Source: Paenibacillus sp. FSL H8-0332 (GTDB lineage: Bacteria; Bacillota; Bacilli; Paenibacillales; Paenibacillaceae). From it: a DNA stretch of 64,000 nucleotides. The notes under the pieces are model-generated. The model searched no databases, was not told the DNA's origin, and saw only the letters and a list, made by a program, of their open reading frames with translations. Shown in pieces: positions 9,450 to 18,424 of this stretch (position 1 is the stretch's first letter; every line of letters begins with the position of its first letter). The DNA lies in contig NZ_CP150145.1 in the NCBI RefSeq assembly GCF_037963835.1, forward strand, positions 620,001-684,000, written 5' to 3'. The position numbers and the translations under genes were made by a program.

Positions 9450-9488
9450 GCATAAAGCAGCCGCAGGAAGGGCCTCCCTGCGGCTGCT
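9450..9488 (-). terminator. Intrinsic terminator after the MATE gene
   Basis: On the minus strand, gcagccgcagg and cctgcggctgc form a perfect 11-bp stem (9477-9487 with 9457-9467) followed by tttatgctttta. Confidence 0.75.
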
Positions 9489-9517
9489 TGTGCTTCTCAG
9501 AGACTGCTTAGGTTTAC

Positions 9518-10870
9518 TTAATGTACCAGACTCTCTAGTTCGGGCTGCAGCTTGTGCCGTAGGGCGTACAGCATGGCGGCACCGACCAGGAAGGCAGCGG
9601 CATCGGCAATGACCAGCGACCACACCACTCCATGGAAGCCATTCGTCTGGTTGGCGAAGAAGAGCACAGGAATCAGTGTGACCCCTTGAATAATGGACAT
9701 TACGAACGCGGCCGTTCCCTGCGCGGTAGCTTGGAAGATCCCCATGAACAAGGTGGTCAGCCCTGAAATGAATAAGGACAAGAAGGTGACATGCAGAATG
9801 TAGCTGCCCATTTGAATCATTTGCGGGTCCTGGGTGAACAGACCGATCAGATGGTCGGATATCAGATAGACGATGATGCCGAATACGGCAGCCATGGCGG
9901 CCATCGCTTTTACCGTGAATCCGATGGTATGCTTCATGCGCAGCTTATCCGCTGTGAATGAGAAGGCAATGAGCGGCACCACTCCCTCGCACAATCCCAT
10001 CAGAATAAACTCGGGAAATTGCAGCAATCTTGAGGATATCCCGTAAGCGGCTACAGCCGAATCTCCATATTCGATCAGGAACAGGTTGAAGATCAGCGAC
10101 ATGGCTCCCAGAAAGACACTCATGATAAAGACCGGAACGCCGATTTTGAACACATTGCTGAGAATATCCTTGGTGGCCTTGAACCATTTGAAGGAGATCG
10201 TCAGGAATTGGCTTTTGTAGCCCATATGGAAGGCATAGTAGGCACTCGCAACCATGTTGGCAACAACCGTTGCCGACGCTACGCCAATTACACCCCAGTG
10301 GAGCACGAAGATGACCAGTGCATCGAGCAGGATATTAACCACCACGCTGAGCATCATCCCGATCATGGACACGATGGCGGCACCCTCGGAGCGGACCATA
10401 TTCTCCAGCGTAAAGAACAACACGACAAACGGCGCGCCAATCAGCATGACAGTGACATAATCCTTCGTGAATCCATAGGAATCCGGTGTTGCCCCCAGAC
10501 TGTGAAGGATCGGGCCGATCAGCGGCAGACCCACGGCCATCACGAGGAGGCCAAGCACGAGACTGCTGTAAAAGGCGAAGGAAGACACTTGCTTGACTTC
10601 ATCATATTTGTGCTCACCAAGCAGCCGTGAGATATATGTGCCGCTGCCTATGCCCACCAGATTGCCCAGCGCCATGATGATGGCGAACAGCGGCAGGGTC
10701 AAGGCGAGTGCGGTCAGCATGGCCGTATTGTGGAGAGTGCCCAGGAAATAGGCATTCAGAATCGAATAGATGACGTTCATGGATGTGCCTAACATCATGG
10801 GCACGGCGAAATGGGCGACGGCTTTGGTGATGGGTGCTTTTTCAAAATAATAAAGGTTTTCGGTATCCAT
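9518..10870 (-). CDS. MATE-family multidrug/Na+ or H+ antiporter
   Basis: A 450-residue integral membrane protein with about twelve hydrophobic helices in two related halves. The start, with 'APITKAVAHFAVPMMLGTSMNVIYSI', and the first-loop motif 'GIGSGTYISRLLGE' are typical of the MepA/NorM group. Such exporters expel cationic drugs in exchange for Na+ or H+. It is transcribed divergently from a TetR regulator, with three matching palindromes in the shared 133-bp promoter region, so drug-inducible derepression is the likely control. Its own terminator lies at 9450. Confidence 0.92.
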   Translation of the reverse strand: MDTENLYYFEKAPITKAVAHFAVPMMLGTSMNVIYSILNAYFLGTLHNTAMLTALALTLPLFAIIMALGNLVGIGSGTYISRLLGEHKYDEVKQVSSFAFYSSLVLGLLVMAVGLPLIGPILHSLGATPDSYGFTKDYVTVMLIGAPFVVLFFTLENMVRSEGAAIVSMIGMMLSVVVNILLDALVIFVLHWGVIGVASATVVANMVASAYYAFHMGYKSQFLTISFKWFKATKDILSNVFKIGVPVFIMSVFLGAMSLIFNLFLIEYGDSAVAAYGISSRLLQFPEFILMGLCEGVVPLIAFSFTADKLRMKHTIGFTVKAMAAMAAVFGIIVYLISDHLIGLFTQDPQMIQMGSYILHVTFLSLFISGLTTLFMGIFQATAQGTAAFVMSIIQGVTLIPVLFFANQTNGFHGVVWSLVIADAAAFLVGAAMLYALRHKLQPELESLVH

Positions 10871-10900
10871 TAGGGATCACTTCTTTCACTGATTTTTGTT

Positions 10901-10987
10901 AATCTAACAGCGTTAGATTGAACCTTACAGTGTTAGATGATATCATGAACCTAAGAGGCTGTAAAGCATAAACTTACACTGTTAGAT
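10901..10987. promoter_or_regulatory. Three TetR-type operator palindromes between the MATE and TetR genes
   Basis: A perfect 19-base palindrome, aatctaac-agc-gttagatt, lies at 10901-10919. Two near-copies of its core follow: cttac-agt-gttag (around 10925-10937) and cttac-act-gttag (around 10973-10985). All share the half-site GTTAG(AT). They sit between the divergent starts at 10870 and 11004, so one dimeric repressor could control both directions. That the neighbouring TetR protein binds here is inferred from position. Confidence 0.8.
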
Positions 10988-11003
10988 AAAAGGGTGGATA
11001 GCG

Positions 11004-11699
11004 ATGAAAAAAGCACAACCTCAAATCTCGGAGGACCGGATTCTGGAGGCTTCATGGGAGCTTCTCAGGGAGGAGGGCATCGAGAAATTCAGTATGCGGC
11101 GGCTGGCGGACCGGCTGGGGATTCAGGCTCCCTCGCTGTATTGGTATTTCAAGAGCAAGCAGAACCTGTACCAGCGGCTGGCCAACCACATCTCCAGAGT
11201 CATCCTGGAGGAGCACCGCCCGGAGGGCGACTGGAAGGAGCAGCTGACAGAATTTGCGGTAACGGTACGGAGTGTGCTCAGCCGGTATTCCTGCTCTACG
11301 CAGCTTATGATGATGACACTGCCCCACGAGCCGGATATTATCCGCTTCAACAACCGGATGCTGCACTGTGTGGAATCCACGCCGCTTGAGGAGGCGCAGA
11401 AGGTGCAGGTGGTTACTACACTTGTGAACTTCGTGTTCTTCTTCGTGCTGGATGATTATGAGCATGAGCGCAATGTCTCCATGATGGTTAAGGAACAGCA
11501 GGAGCCGCCGGGCGAGGAACTGCTTCGCCTGATGGAGTCGATGAGCGAGAAGGAGGTTGGGTTGTTCCGCAGGATGTTCAAGAACGGACTGTTCGAGCTG
11601 CTGGGGACCGATGGGGCCTTTGAATTCGGCCTGAGGCTGATACTGCTTGGGACGGAGCAGGTGATTAAGGAGCATGAAGAGCAGCAGAAGCAGAAGTAA
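11004..11699 (+). CDS. TetR-family transcriptional repressor
   Basis: A 231-residue protein. The N-terminal TetR helix-turn-helix (residues about 9-57) contains 'ILEASWELLREEGIEKFSMRRLADRLGIQAPSLYWYFKSKQNLY', of which LADRLGIQAPSLYWYFKSK is the recognition region. The C-terminal part, with a run of Phe ('NFVFFFVLDDYEHE'), resembles the ligand-binding domain of the TetR class proper (TetR_C). It has a basic, charged tail. Divergent from the MATE exporter and its likely repressor; the inducer is unknown. Confidence 0.92.
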   Translation: MKKAQPQISEDRILEASWELLREEGIEKFSMRRLADRLGIQAPSLYWYFKSKQNLYQRLANHISRVILEEHRPEGDWKEQLTEFAVTVRSVLSRYSCSTQLMMMTLPHEPDIIRFNNRMLHCVESTPLEEAQKVQVVTTLVNFVFFFVLDDYEHERNVSMMVKEQQEPPGEELLRLMESMSEKEVGLFRRMFKNGLFELLGTDGAFEFGLRLILLGTEQVIKEHEEQQKQK

Positions 11700-11825
11700 G
11701 CGCAGGGGGAAGATAACAAAAATAACAAATGGTAAATCGGTGATTGGGGCTTGATATAGTGGGACATGTGGTTGAGAGGTTTTGATGGGATGATTGTTTT
11801 GTTTGTATTGTAGCTGCTTAAAATA

Positions 11826-11852
11826 TTGTTATTGCTAACGTAATTATAACAA
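11826..11852. promoter_or_regulatory. Inverted repeat upstream of the beta-mannosidase (candidate operator)
   Basis: ttgttat (11826-11832) and ataacaa (11846-11852) form a perfect inverted repeat 56 bases before the mannosidase start. Two further direct ataacaaa words lie at about 11713-11729. This pattern could be an operator; no cognate regulator is adjacent. Confidence 0.4.
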
Positions 11853-11907
11853 AATATAATGAGGGTAGCTAAGCGCCGTAGTGCGCAAAAACAGTATAGG
11901 AGGAACT

Positions 11908-14469
11908 ATGAAGCAACTACAAATCGACCTGTCGAACTGGGAATTCAGAGCCTGCGGAGATGAAGAATGGCTTACGGCTGTTGTACCGGGAACGGTGCAT
12001 ACGGATCTGCTGCGCAATGGCGTTATCGATCAGCCCTTCTATGGAACGAATGAGCATGAGCTGCAATGGATTGATAAAAAGGACTGGGAATACAGAACCG
12101 GATTTGTATTAGAAGAGGCATGGCAGACGCTGGCGGTAACTGAGCTGGTGTTCGCCGGGCTGGATACGTATGCCGATGTGTATGTAAACGGAGTTCATGC
12201 CTTGTCCGCAGACAATATGTTCCTGTCCTGGACCGTGAATGTGAAGGGGCTGCTGCGGGCGGGTGAGAATGAAATCCGCATCGTCTTCCGCTCGGTGGTG
12301 ACGGAGGATCTGCCGAAGCTGGCGGCGCTGGGCTACGCTCTGCCTGCACCTAATGACCAGTCTGAGTTAGGTGGTCTTCAGGAGCAGCGGATCAGTGTAT
12401 TTGCCCGCAAAGCACCGTATCACTACGGCTGGGACTGGGGTCCCCGATTCCTGACCAGCGGGATCTGGCGGGAAGCTATGCTGACAGGCCGTAACGTTAC
12501 GGCGATTGAGGATCTGTACATTCGCCAGCATGCGGTGAATGAGCAGGAGGCCCGGCTGACGGCCGTGATTGAGGCGGACGCGCCGGAAGCATGGAACGGG
12601 ATGCTGCGCGTGAGCACTGAAGGGCAGGAATGGATGAAGGCGGTTACGCTCGTTCCGGGCAAGCAGATGCTAGAGCTTGAGCTGGTAATTGACCGCCCGC
12701 GCCTGTGGTGGTGCAATGGCCTGGGCACACCGGAGCTGTACGATTTCCGTGCAGAGCTGCTGCAAGGAGCGGAGGCTATAGCGGTATCGGAGGTAACGAC
12801 GGGAATTCGGGAAATCAAGCTGGTGCGTAAGCCGGATGCGCAGGGGGCTTCGTTCCATTTTGAGCTGAACGGGGTGCCGGTCTTCGCCAAGGGTGCCAAT
12901 CATATCCCGAACGACAGCTTCATTACAGAGGTTACGGAAGAACGTTACCGCCATGAGATTGCCACGGCCGTGGCATCCAATATGAATATGCTGCGGGTGT
13001 GGGGCGGCGGCTTCTATGAAGAAGAAGTGTTCTACCGGCTGTGTGATGAATACGGGCTGCTGGTCTGGCAGGATTTCATGTTCGCCTGCAGCATGTACCC
13101 GGGCGATGAGGCGTTCCTGAATAATGTCCGCACAGAAGCGGTATATAATGTCCGTAAATTGCGTAACCACCCTTGTATCGCACTCTGGTGCGGGAACAAT
13201 GAGATTGACTCGGCCTGGTCGCAGTATGAGGAGTACATGGGCTGGGGCTGGAAGGAAGGATATACGGCTGAGATCAGGGAGACCCTCTGGCGGGCTTATG
13301 AAGAGATTTTCCACCGGATTCTGCCGGAAGCCGTGGCTGCGAACCATCCGGGTATGGACTACTGGCCTTCCTCACCGCTGCGCGATCTCACTGGTGGTCT
13401 GGATCAGCATGCCACGCGGATTATGGGCGACGGGGATATCCACTATTGGGGTGTCTGGCACGCCAAGGAGCCGTTCGAGAACTATAATCTCAAGGTCGGC
13501 CGCTTTATGAGCGAATACGGCTTCCAGTCCTTCCCGGAGCTGAAGTCGGTGCTGAGCTATGCAGAGGAAGAGGAGCTGGAGCTGGAATCGAAGGTAATGC
13601 TGGCCCATCAGAAGAACGGATCGGGCAATCAGCTGATTAAGGAATATATGGATATGTACCTGCCGCAGCCGAAGGATTTCCGGGGCTTCCTGTACATGAG
13701 CCAGATGCTTCAGGCCGAGGCGATCCGCATGGCTATGGAGAGTCACCGCCGTAACAAGCCTTATTGCATGGGCACACTGTACTGGCAGATGAATGACTGC
13801 TGGCCGGTAGCCTCCTGGGCGGGCATGGATTATTATGGGCGCTGGAAGGCGCTGCAATATACGGTGCGCCGCAGCTTCCAGGAGGTGCTGCTGTCTGTAG
13901 ACAGCACAGATGGGGAGAGCGTCAAGGTCTATGGGGTGTCTGACCGGCGGGAGGCATTGGACGCAGAGCTGGTGCTGCGGCTGCATGATATCAGCGGCGC
14001 GCTGCTGCGCGAATGGTCACAGCCGGTAACCCTCGCTGCGGATTCGTCGGCTGTGGTCTTCACGCTGCCGCTGGCCGAAGTGTTGGAGGGCCGCGAACCG
14101 GCTCAGGTGCTGCTGATAGCTTCCCTGCTGGAGAGCGGGCAGGTGCCGGAGGCAAGGCAGGTGCTGGAGCGCAAGGAGCATTACTTCGCGGCTGCCAAGG
14201 ATATTCCGCTGAGCCAGCCGGTTATCACAGTGAGCGAGGTACCGGGAAGCGGCGGGCAGAGCTTCACGCTAAGCAGCGATGTACTGGCGCGGGGCGTGCA
14301 CCTGACGGTGGAAGAAGAGGGGATCTTCTCCGATAATTACTTCGATCTGTTGCCGGGCGAGCCGAAGACGGTCAAGTTCTCGCTTAGAAGCAGTGGCAAT
14401 GGAGGAGGCGACTTCATCCCGGCAGCGCCGACAGGACTCGTAGTCCGTTCGATGGCGGATTATATCTAA
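11908..14469 (+). CDS. Beta-mannosidase, glycoside hydrolase family 2
   Basis: An 853-residue cytoplasmic enzyme that removes terminal beta-D-mannose from manno-oligosaccharides. Start ATG 11908 is preceded by taggagga; an upstream GTG at 11881 is less likely. The architecture is that of GH2: a galactose-binding-like N-terminal domain ('VPGTVHTDLLRNGVI'), an Ig-like sandwich, and a TIM barrel. The barrel contains 'HYGWDWGPRF' before it, the acid/base Glu432 in LWCGNNEID and the nucleophile Glu536 in MSEYGFQSFPE. Both motifs are those of GH2 beta-mannosidases rather than beta-galactosidases. There is no signal peptide, so imported oligosaccharides are the likely substrate. Single-gene unit with a shared terminator at 14651. 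Confidence 0.92.
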   Translation: MKQLQIDLSNWEFRACGDEEWLTAVVPGTVHTDLLRNGVIDQPFYGTNEHELQWIDKKDWEYRTGFVLEEAWQTLAVTELVFAGLDTYADVYVNGVHALSADNMFLSWTVNVKGLLRAGENEIRIVFRSVVTEDLPKLAALGYALPAPNDQSELGGLQEQRISVFARKAPYHYGWDWGPRFLTSGIWREAMLTGRNVTAIEDLYIRQHAVNEQEARLTAVIEADAPEAWNGMLRVSTEGQEWMKAVTLVPGKQMLELELVIDRPRLWWCNGLGTPELYDFRAELLQGAEAIAVSEVTTGIREIKLVRKPDAQGASFHFELNGVPVFAKGANHIPNDSFITEVTEERYRHEIATAVASNMNMLRVWGGGFYEEEVFYRLCDEYGLLVWQDFMFACSMYPGDEAFLNNVRTEAVYNVRKLRNHPCIALWCGNNEIDSAWSQYEEYMGWGWKEGYTAEIRETLWRAYEEIFHRILPEAVAANHPGMDYWPSSPLRDLTGGLDQHATRIMGDGDIHYWGVWHAKEPFENYNLKVGRFMSEYGFQSFPELKSVLSYAEEEELELESKVMLAHQKNGSGNQLIKEYMDMYLPQPKDFRGFLYMSQMLQAEAIRMAMESHRRNKPYCMGTLYWQMNDCWPVASWAGMDYYGRWKALQYTVRRSFQEVLLSVDSTDGESVKVYGVSDRREALDAELVLRLHDISGALLREWSQPVTLAADSSAVVFTLPLAEVLEGREPAQVLLIASLLESGQVPEARQVLERKEHYFAAAKDIPLSQPVITVSEVPGSGGQSFTLSSDVLARGVHLTVEEEGIFSDNYFDLLPGEPKTVKFSLRSSGNGGGDFIPAAPTGLVVRSMADYI

Positions 14470-14525
14470 TCACGAACTTTCACGCAGATGCAGACACTTC
14501 CGCAACCGTGGACTTGCCCGCAACT

Positions 14526-14645
14526 GTGATTCCGCCGCAGCGTGGAATCACCTTTGGAGCCATGGCTCCCCTCACCCACAGCCGGTTTGCGGACTCAGTC
14601 CGCATGGGCATCATAATTCAGTATATGGGCATCATGATTCAGTAT
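14526..14645. repeat. Cluster of short palindromes and a 21-bp tandem duplication
   Basis: After the mannosidase gene three palindromes follow each other: gtgattcc/ggaatcac (14526-14551), ggagccatggctcc (14556-14569) and gcggact-c-agtccgc (14589-14603). Then a 21-base unit, 'gggcatcataattcagtata', occurs twice in a row with one change (about 14606-14647). No coding potential. Confidence 0.5.
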
Positions 14646-14650
14646 AATCA

Positions 14651-14691
14651 AACAAACAGCGATCCTCCGATGAAGGGGATCGCTGTTTGTT
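14651..14691. terminator. Bidirectional terminator between beta-mannosidase and the DsbA-like gene
   Basis: A perfect 15-bp stem (aacaaacagcgatcc at 14651-14665 with ggatcgctgtttgtt at 14677-14691), A-rich on the left and T-rich on the right, serving both convergent genes. Confidence 0.85.
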
Positions 14692-14717
14692 GATTGTAAA
14701 TGAAAGGATGGCCGTCT

Positions 14718-15635
14718 TCAGGCTGGTTCGATGAACATCTCACCCAGGATCTGCCGCGTGCGGTAAGACTGCTCGGGAAGTGCAGCGGCGGTGAAGGCCT
14801 CCACTTCCTCTGGATTGATATCGTACATGGCTTCAATTTCTCTGGAGAAGAGAAGATGTCCTTCGGCCAGCAGCTCAGGCATAGCCGGGACATCAGCAGG
14901 AGCAAGCGGCTCAGGGATAAGCTGCTGCAGTGCATCTACGTAGTTTTGCAGTGTCCGGGAACCGACGAGCTTGAGGCCTTGGTTCTCTTCATTGACCATG
15001 ACAAGGGTCGGGAAGCCGCGTACGCCAAGCTGGGCTGCCTTTTGGAAATCTGCTTCCAGCAGCTCCTGCGCTGCTTCCAGACCTGCGGCCTCAACGATCT
15101 CATCGCCGGGTAATCCCAGACTATCCACAATATCCGCGAGGACCTCGTCTTCCCCGATATTCCGGTTGAAGACGAAGACAGCTTCTCTGGCGCTCCGCAA
15201 GTAGGCCAGTTCCTTCCCCGGATGTCTCTGCTGGATAACCTTGAACACTCGGGAGGGCGGATAAGAGGACATGATCGGATTATTCAGCCATAGGGTACCG
15301 TCAATAGGCATGCGGTAATGCTCTCCGACTTCCTTCCAATGTCCCGCTACATCGGAGGGCTGCTGTATTCCATTTGCCTTGTCAGCAAAGCCGTTCCACC
15401 CGGCTAATAATCCGCCCATCAGAGGCTGTAAATGAAAGTACTTGCCATATTGCTGGATAAACCGGTTCAGGGTAGGCTCGATGGCCCAGCAGTGTGAACA
15501 GATCGGATCAGTCGCATAATAGAGAGTAACTTTGGGCTGCTGCTGGGGATTGAAATCTATAATTTGTGTAGCCTCATCGTCGCTGACCCCGCATACACCT
15601 GTCTTCAGATCACAGATCATTGGATTTGTATTCAT
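14718..15635 (-). CDS. DsbA-family thioredoxin-fold protein, SpxH/YjbH- or FrnE-like
   Basis: A 305-residue protein of the DsbA (thioredoxin plus helical insert) fold. The redox pair is CSHC at about residue 46-49 in 'YYATDPICSHCWAIEPTLNRF', the position where SpxH (YjbH) proteins have DPLCPxCW. The cis-Pro region 'GVRGFPTLVMVN' lies at about 195-206. SpxH proteins deliver the regulator Spx to ClpXP and respond to thiol stress; FrnE-type relatives act as oxidoreductases. No signal peptide, so it is cytosolic. It is divergent from an HxlR regulator with an N-terminal Cys, which favours a shared role in thiol/electrophile stress. The ribosome binding site is ggaggtaacccc. Confidence 0.75.
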   Translation of the reverse strand: MNTNPMICDLKTGVCGVSDDEATQIIDFNPQQQPKVTLYYATDPICSHCWAIEPTLNRFIQQYGKYFHLQPLMGGLLAGWNGFADKANGIQQPSDVAGHWKEVGEHYRMPIDGTLWLNNPIMSSYPPSRVFKVIQQRHPGKELAYLRSAREAVFVFNRNIGEDEVLADIVDSLGLPGDEIVEAAGLEAAQELLEADFQKAAQLGVRGFPTLVMVNEENQGLKLVGSRTLQNYVDALQQLIPEPLAPADVPAMPELLAEGHLLFSREIEAMYDINPEEVEAFTAAALPEQSYRTRQILGEMFIEPA

Positions 15636-15723
15636 AATAAGGGGTTACCTCCTCCGTTTCTACTTGTAGTATGATTATAATATCTGGCATCAGATTAACA
15701 AGTACTATTGTTTTTAATACCTG

Positions 15724-15738
15724 GTATATAAAATATAC
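15724..15738. promoter_or_regulatory. Palindrome in front of the HxlR gene, candidate autoregulatory operator
   Basis: gtatat-aaa-atatac is a perfect palindrome five bases before the ribosome binding site of the HxlR gene. A TATAAT box for the divergent DsbA-like gene is readable on the minus strand at about 15673-15678. Confidence 0.45.
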
Positions 15739-15754
15739 TAATGGAGGAATCCCT

Positions 15755-16099
15755 ATGAAATATGAGGTTGACTTAACGCAGATGTGCCCCGCCACCTTTG
15801 CTTTTCATGTCATCGGCGGAAAATGGAATCTGCCTATCCTCGCTTTACTGAGCGAAGAGGGGCCGATCCGGTATAACGAACTAAAAAGAAGGCTGAACGG
15901 CATCACCGGAACAACCCTGACCCATTGTCTGAAGGATCTCATCGACTACGGGATTATCCACCGTGAGCAATATCATGAGGTGCCTCCGCGCGTCGAATAT
16001 TCCCTTACCCCCTCCGGGCAGGAATTGGTTCCGTTAATTGAAGAGATTGTAGCCTGGGGAGCGAGTAACATTCATGCCTTAGGCGGACAGAAGGTATAG
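15755..16099 (+). CDS. HxlR-family (MarR-like winged helix) regulator with an N-terminal cysteine
   Basis: A 114-residue winged-helix protein. Start ATG 15755 follows tggaggaatccct. The HxlR signature is complete: 'CPATFAFHVIGGKWNLPILALL', then 'IRYNELKRRLNGIT', 'LTHCLKDLIDYGIIHREQY' and 'VEYSLTPSG'. The Cys at residue 10, just before the first helix, is in the position used by redox- or quinone-sensing members of the family such as YodB and HypR. Divergent from a DsbA/SpxH-like gene, which is its probable target. Confidence 0.9.
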   Translation: MKYEVDLTQMCPATFAFHVIGGKWNLPILALLSEEGPIRYNELKRRLNGITGTTLTHCLKDLIDYGIIHREQYHEVPPRVEYSLTPSGQELVPLIEEIVAWGASNIHALGGQKV

Positions 16100-16220
16100 G
16101 ATTTTTTTCCCGGCGAATCTAATCCCTCCGGTTGACTTGCGTATGACCCGCCCCTATGATGATAAATAATATGTAACATTAACGCTCGCGTAAAGCTCGC
16201 ACACAGAGGAGAGAAACAGC

Positions 16221-16715
16221 ATGGCTATGGAGATTGAACGCAAATTCCTGCTGCCGGAATACCCGGAGCGGCTGATTGAAGAAGGACAGCTGAAGGTGCT
16301 GACCCGTCACAGTATTGACCAGACGTATCTTGCAATTGAGGACGGGCAGGAGCTGCGGGTGCGGAAGATCACGGATCTGGACACGGGCGAGGTTACTTAC
16401 ACGCATACGTTCAAGGATGGCAAGGGCATCAGCCGCCAGGAGATTGAATATTTCATTTCCGCAGGCTTGTATAACCAGATGATTGAGATGGCGAAGGCTA
16501 TCCCGCTGGTCAAAACCCGCATTACAGGCGTATGGAACGGCACAACGGTGGAGATTGATCTCTACACCCAGCTGGAGCTTACCGTGCTTGAGGTAGAGTT
16601 CGATTCGCTGGAGGAGGCGGAAGGCTTCGTGGCCCCGGAATGGTTCGGCCTGGATGTCAGCACAGAGAAGAAGTACAGCAACAAAACCGTCTGGAAAGAG
16701 CTTCAGGGCAAATAG
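16221..16715 (+). CDS. CYTH-domain protein (triphosphate-tunnel enzyme)
   Basis: A 164-residue CYTH (CyaB/thiamine triphosphatase) protein. The signature EIERKFLL is at residues 4-11, followed by alternating charged strands ('ELRVRKIT', 'YTHTFKDGKG', 'RQEIEY', 'KTRITGVWNGTTVEIDLYTQ') that line the phosphate tunnel, and the late 'TVLEVEFDSLEEAEGF'. Members hydrolyse inorganic or thiamine triphosphate with divalent metal; bacterial proteins of this length are often triphosphatases, but the substrate cannot be assigned. Ribosome binding site agaggagaga. Single gene. Confidence 0.88.
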   Translation: MAMEIERKFLLPEYPERLIEEGQLKVLTRHSIDQTYLAIEDGQELRVRKITDLDTGEVTYTHTFKDGKGISRQEIEYFISAGLYNQMIEMAKAIPLVKTRITGVWNGTTVEIDLYTQLELTVLEVEFDSLEEAEGFVAPEWFGLDVSTEKKYSNKTVWKELQGK

Positions 16716-16814
16716 CCCCGGGGGCCTTAATCTTATAGAATCAGCGGACTTTAACGCGTAAACGTGGTACTATGTACAGTAAATAAAGAGGGTGTTCAGG
16801 AGGATGAGACGGGT

Positions 16815-18203
16815 ATGGAGTATATAAGCACAAGAGGCAAGGTAGCGGCCAGAGGCTTTATTGATACGGTTCTGATGGGGCTGGCGGATGACGGCGGGTT
16901 GATGGTGCCGGCTGAGATTCCGGTGATTTCCCCGGAGAAGCTGGAGGAATGGAGAAGCCTGAGCTTTCAGGAGCTGTTCCTTGAGATTTTCTCCTACTAT
17001 ACCAATGATGAAATTCCCTATGATGACTTGAAAAAAATGGTCTACACCAGCTATGGCAACTTCCGCGCTCCGGAAGTCACGCCACTGCACCGGGTGAACG
17101 ATTCTCTGTACGTGCTGGAGCTGTTCCATGGGCCGACGTTTGCCTTCAAGGATGTGGCGCTGCAGTTCATGGGCGAGCTGTATTCCTATATTGCCAAGGT
17201 GCGGGGCGAAATTATCCATATTCTCGGGGCGACCTCCGGCGATACCGGTGCTGCGGCCATTCAGGGTGTGCGCGGCAAGGAAGGCATCAAGATCTGTATC
17301 CTTCATCCGCACGGCAAGGTCAGCAAGGTGCAGGAGCTGCAAATGACTACCGTAGATGACAGCAATGTGCTGAACCTGTCCGTAGAGGGCAACTTCGACG
17401 ATTGCCAAAAGATTATCAAGGAGCTGTTCGCCGATCTCGACTTCAAGGGACGGTATCACCTGCGGGCAATTAACTCGATTAACTTCGTGCGCATTCTGGC
17501 GCAGACGGTCTATTATTTCCATGCTTATCTGCAGCTTCCGGGAAGCGATCAGAAGAAGGTCAATATCAGCGTGCCTTCGGGCAACTTCGGCAATATTTTC
17601 TCAGGCTTCCTGGCGCAGCGAATGGGTCTGCCGATCCACAAGCTGATCATCGCCACCAACGAGAACAACATTCTCGAACGGTTCGTGGTCACCGGCGAAT
17701 ACAAGCCGGGCAGCTTCACGGGCACCTACAGCCCGTCGATGGATATCCAGGTGGCGAGCAACTTCGAACGCTATCTGTATTATCTGCTGGACGAGGATGC
17801 GGAGAAGCTGTCCGGGTACATGGCAGCCTTGCAGAGCGAGGGCGCGATTACGGTGGACGGCGAGCTGCTGGCCCGGGTACAGGCAGATTTCTCCGCGCTG
17901 GGCGTAAAGAACGCACAGTGTCTGGAGATCATCAGCAAGTACCAGCAGGAATCCGGCTATCTGCTCGACCCGCATACGGCATGTGGCGTAGCCGCTTACG
18001 AGAAGTTCAGTGCGCCGGACGAGATAAGCATTGCTTATGCTACAGCGCACCCGGCCAAGTTCGATGAGGCGATTGCCTTGACCGGCATCAAGCAGGAGTT
18101 CCCGGCGCCGATCGCCGCCCTGTTCGAGCTGCCGCAGCATCAGGTCGTGGTCGATCATGATAAGGCGGAGATCGTGCGCCAGCTTGTGGCTTTTTACGGG
18201 TAA
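16815..18203 (+). CDS. thrC: Threonine synthase
   Basis: A 462-residue pyridoxal-phosphate enzyme that converts O-phospho-L-homoserine to L-threonine. I chose ATG 16815 (MEYISTRGK), which follows caggagg; the upstream GTG at 16764 has no binding site. The N-terminal 'STRGKVAARGFIDTVLMGLADDGGL', the cofactor lysine at residue 112 in HGPTFAFKDVALQF and 'LGATSGDTGAAAIQG' identify the longer threonine synthase type found in E. coli and yeast, not the short Bacillus type. Later 'SVPSGNFGN' and 'ILDPHTACG'-like (LLDPHTACGVAAYEK) motifs agree. Not in a hom-thrB operon here. Confidence 0.93.
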   Translation: MEYISTRGKVAARGFIDTVLMGLADDGGLMVPAEIPVISPEKLEEWRSLSFQELFLEIFSYYTNDEIPYDDLKKMVYTSYGNFRAPEVTPLHRVNDSLYVLELFHGPTFAFKDVALQFMGELYSYIAKVRGEIIHILGATSGDTGAAAIQGVRGKEGIKICILHPHGKVSKVQELQMTTVDDSNVLNLSVEGNFDDCQKIIKELFADLDFKGRYHLRAINSINFVRILAQTVYYFHAYLQLPGSDQKKVNISVPSGNFGNIFSGFLAQRMGLPIHKLIIATNENNILERFVVTGEYKPGSFTGTYSPSMDIQVASNFERYLYYLLDEDAEKLSGYMAALQSEGAITVDGELLARVQADFSALGVKNAQCLEIISKYQQESGYLLDPHTACGVAAYEKFSAPDEISIAYATAHPAKFDEAIALTGIKQEFPAPIAALFELPQHQVVVDHDKAEIVRQLVAFYG

Positions 18204-18245
18204 AATAGCGAGCCGGGGCCAGTCTGGCCCGTCCGCATTATGGAG

Positions 18246-18278
18246 ACAGCCCCCGCCGGGATGAGCGGGGGCTGTTTG
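18246..18278 (+). terminator. Intrinsic terminator after thrC
   Basis: A perfect 11-bp GC-rich stem, acagcccccgc (18246-18256) with gcgggggctgt (18265-18275), followed by a short T run (tttg). The T tract is weak. Confidence 0.65.
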
Positions 18279-18424
18279 CTGTCGCTCGTATTGTGGGACA
18301 CTGGATAGTACGTGCGCTGTCCGCAGTAGCGAATCAGATGTGAATTTGTGAGAAGGACGTTAACTAATCGCTTACTGAGGGTTTGCTGTGCCACGGTTAA
18401 GGTGCAAGGGGGATGCTGAGTTGC

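Noticed and set aside
16716..16814. A T-box or other riboswitch before threonine synthase
   Set aside because: The leader is only about 100 bases and I see no T-box sequence, specifier stem or terminator/antiterminator pair.
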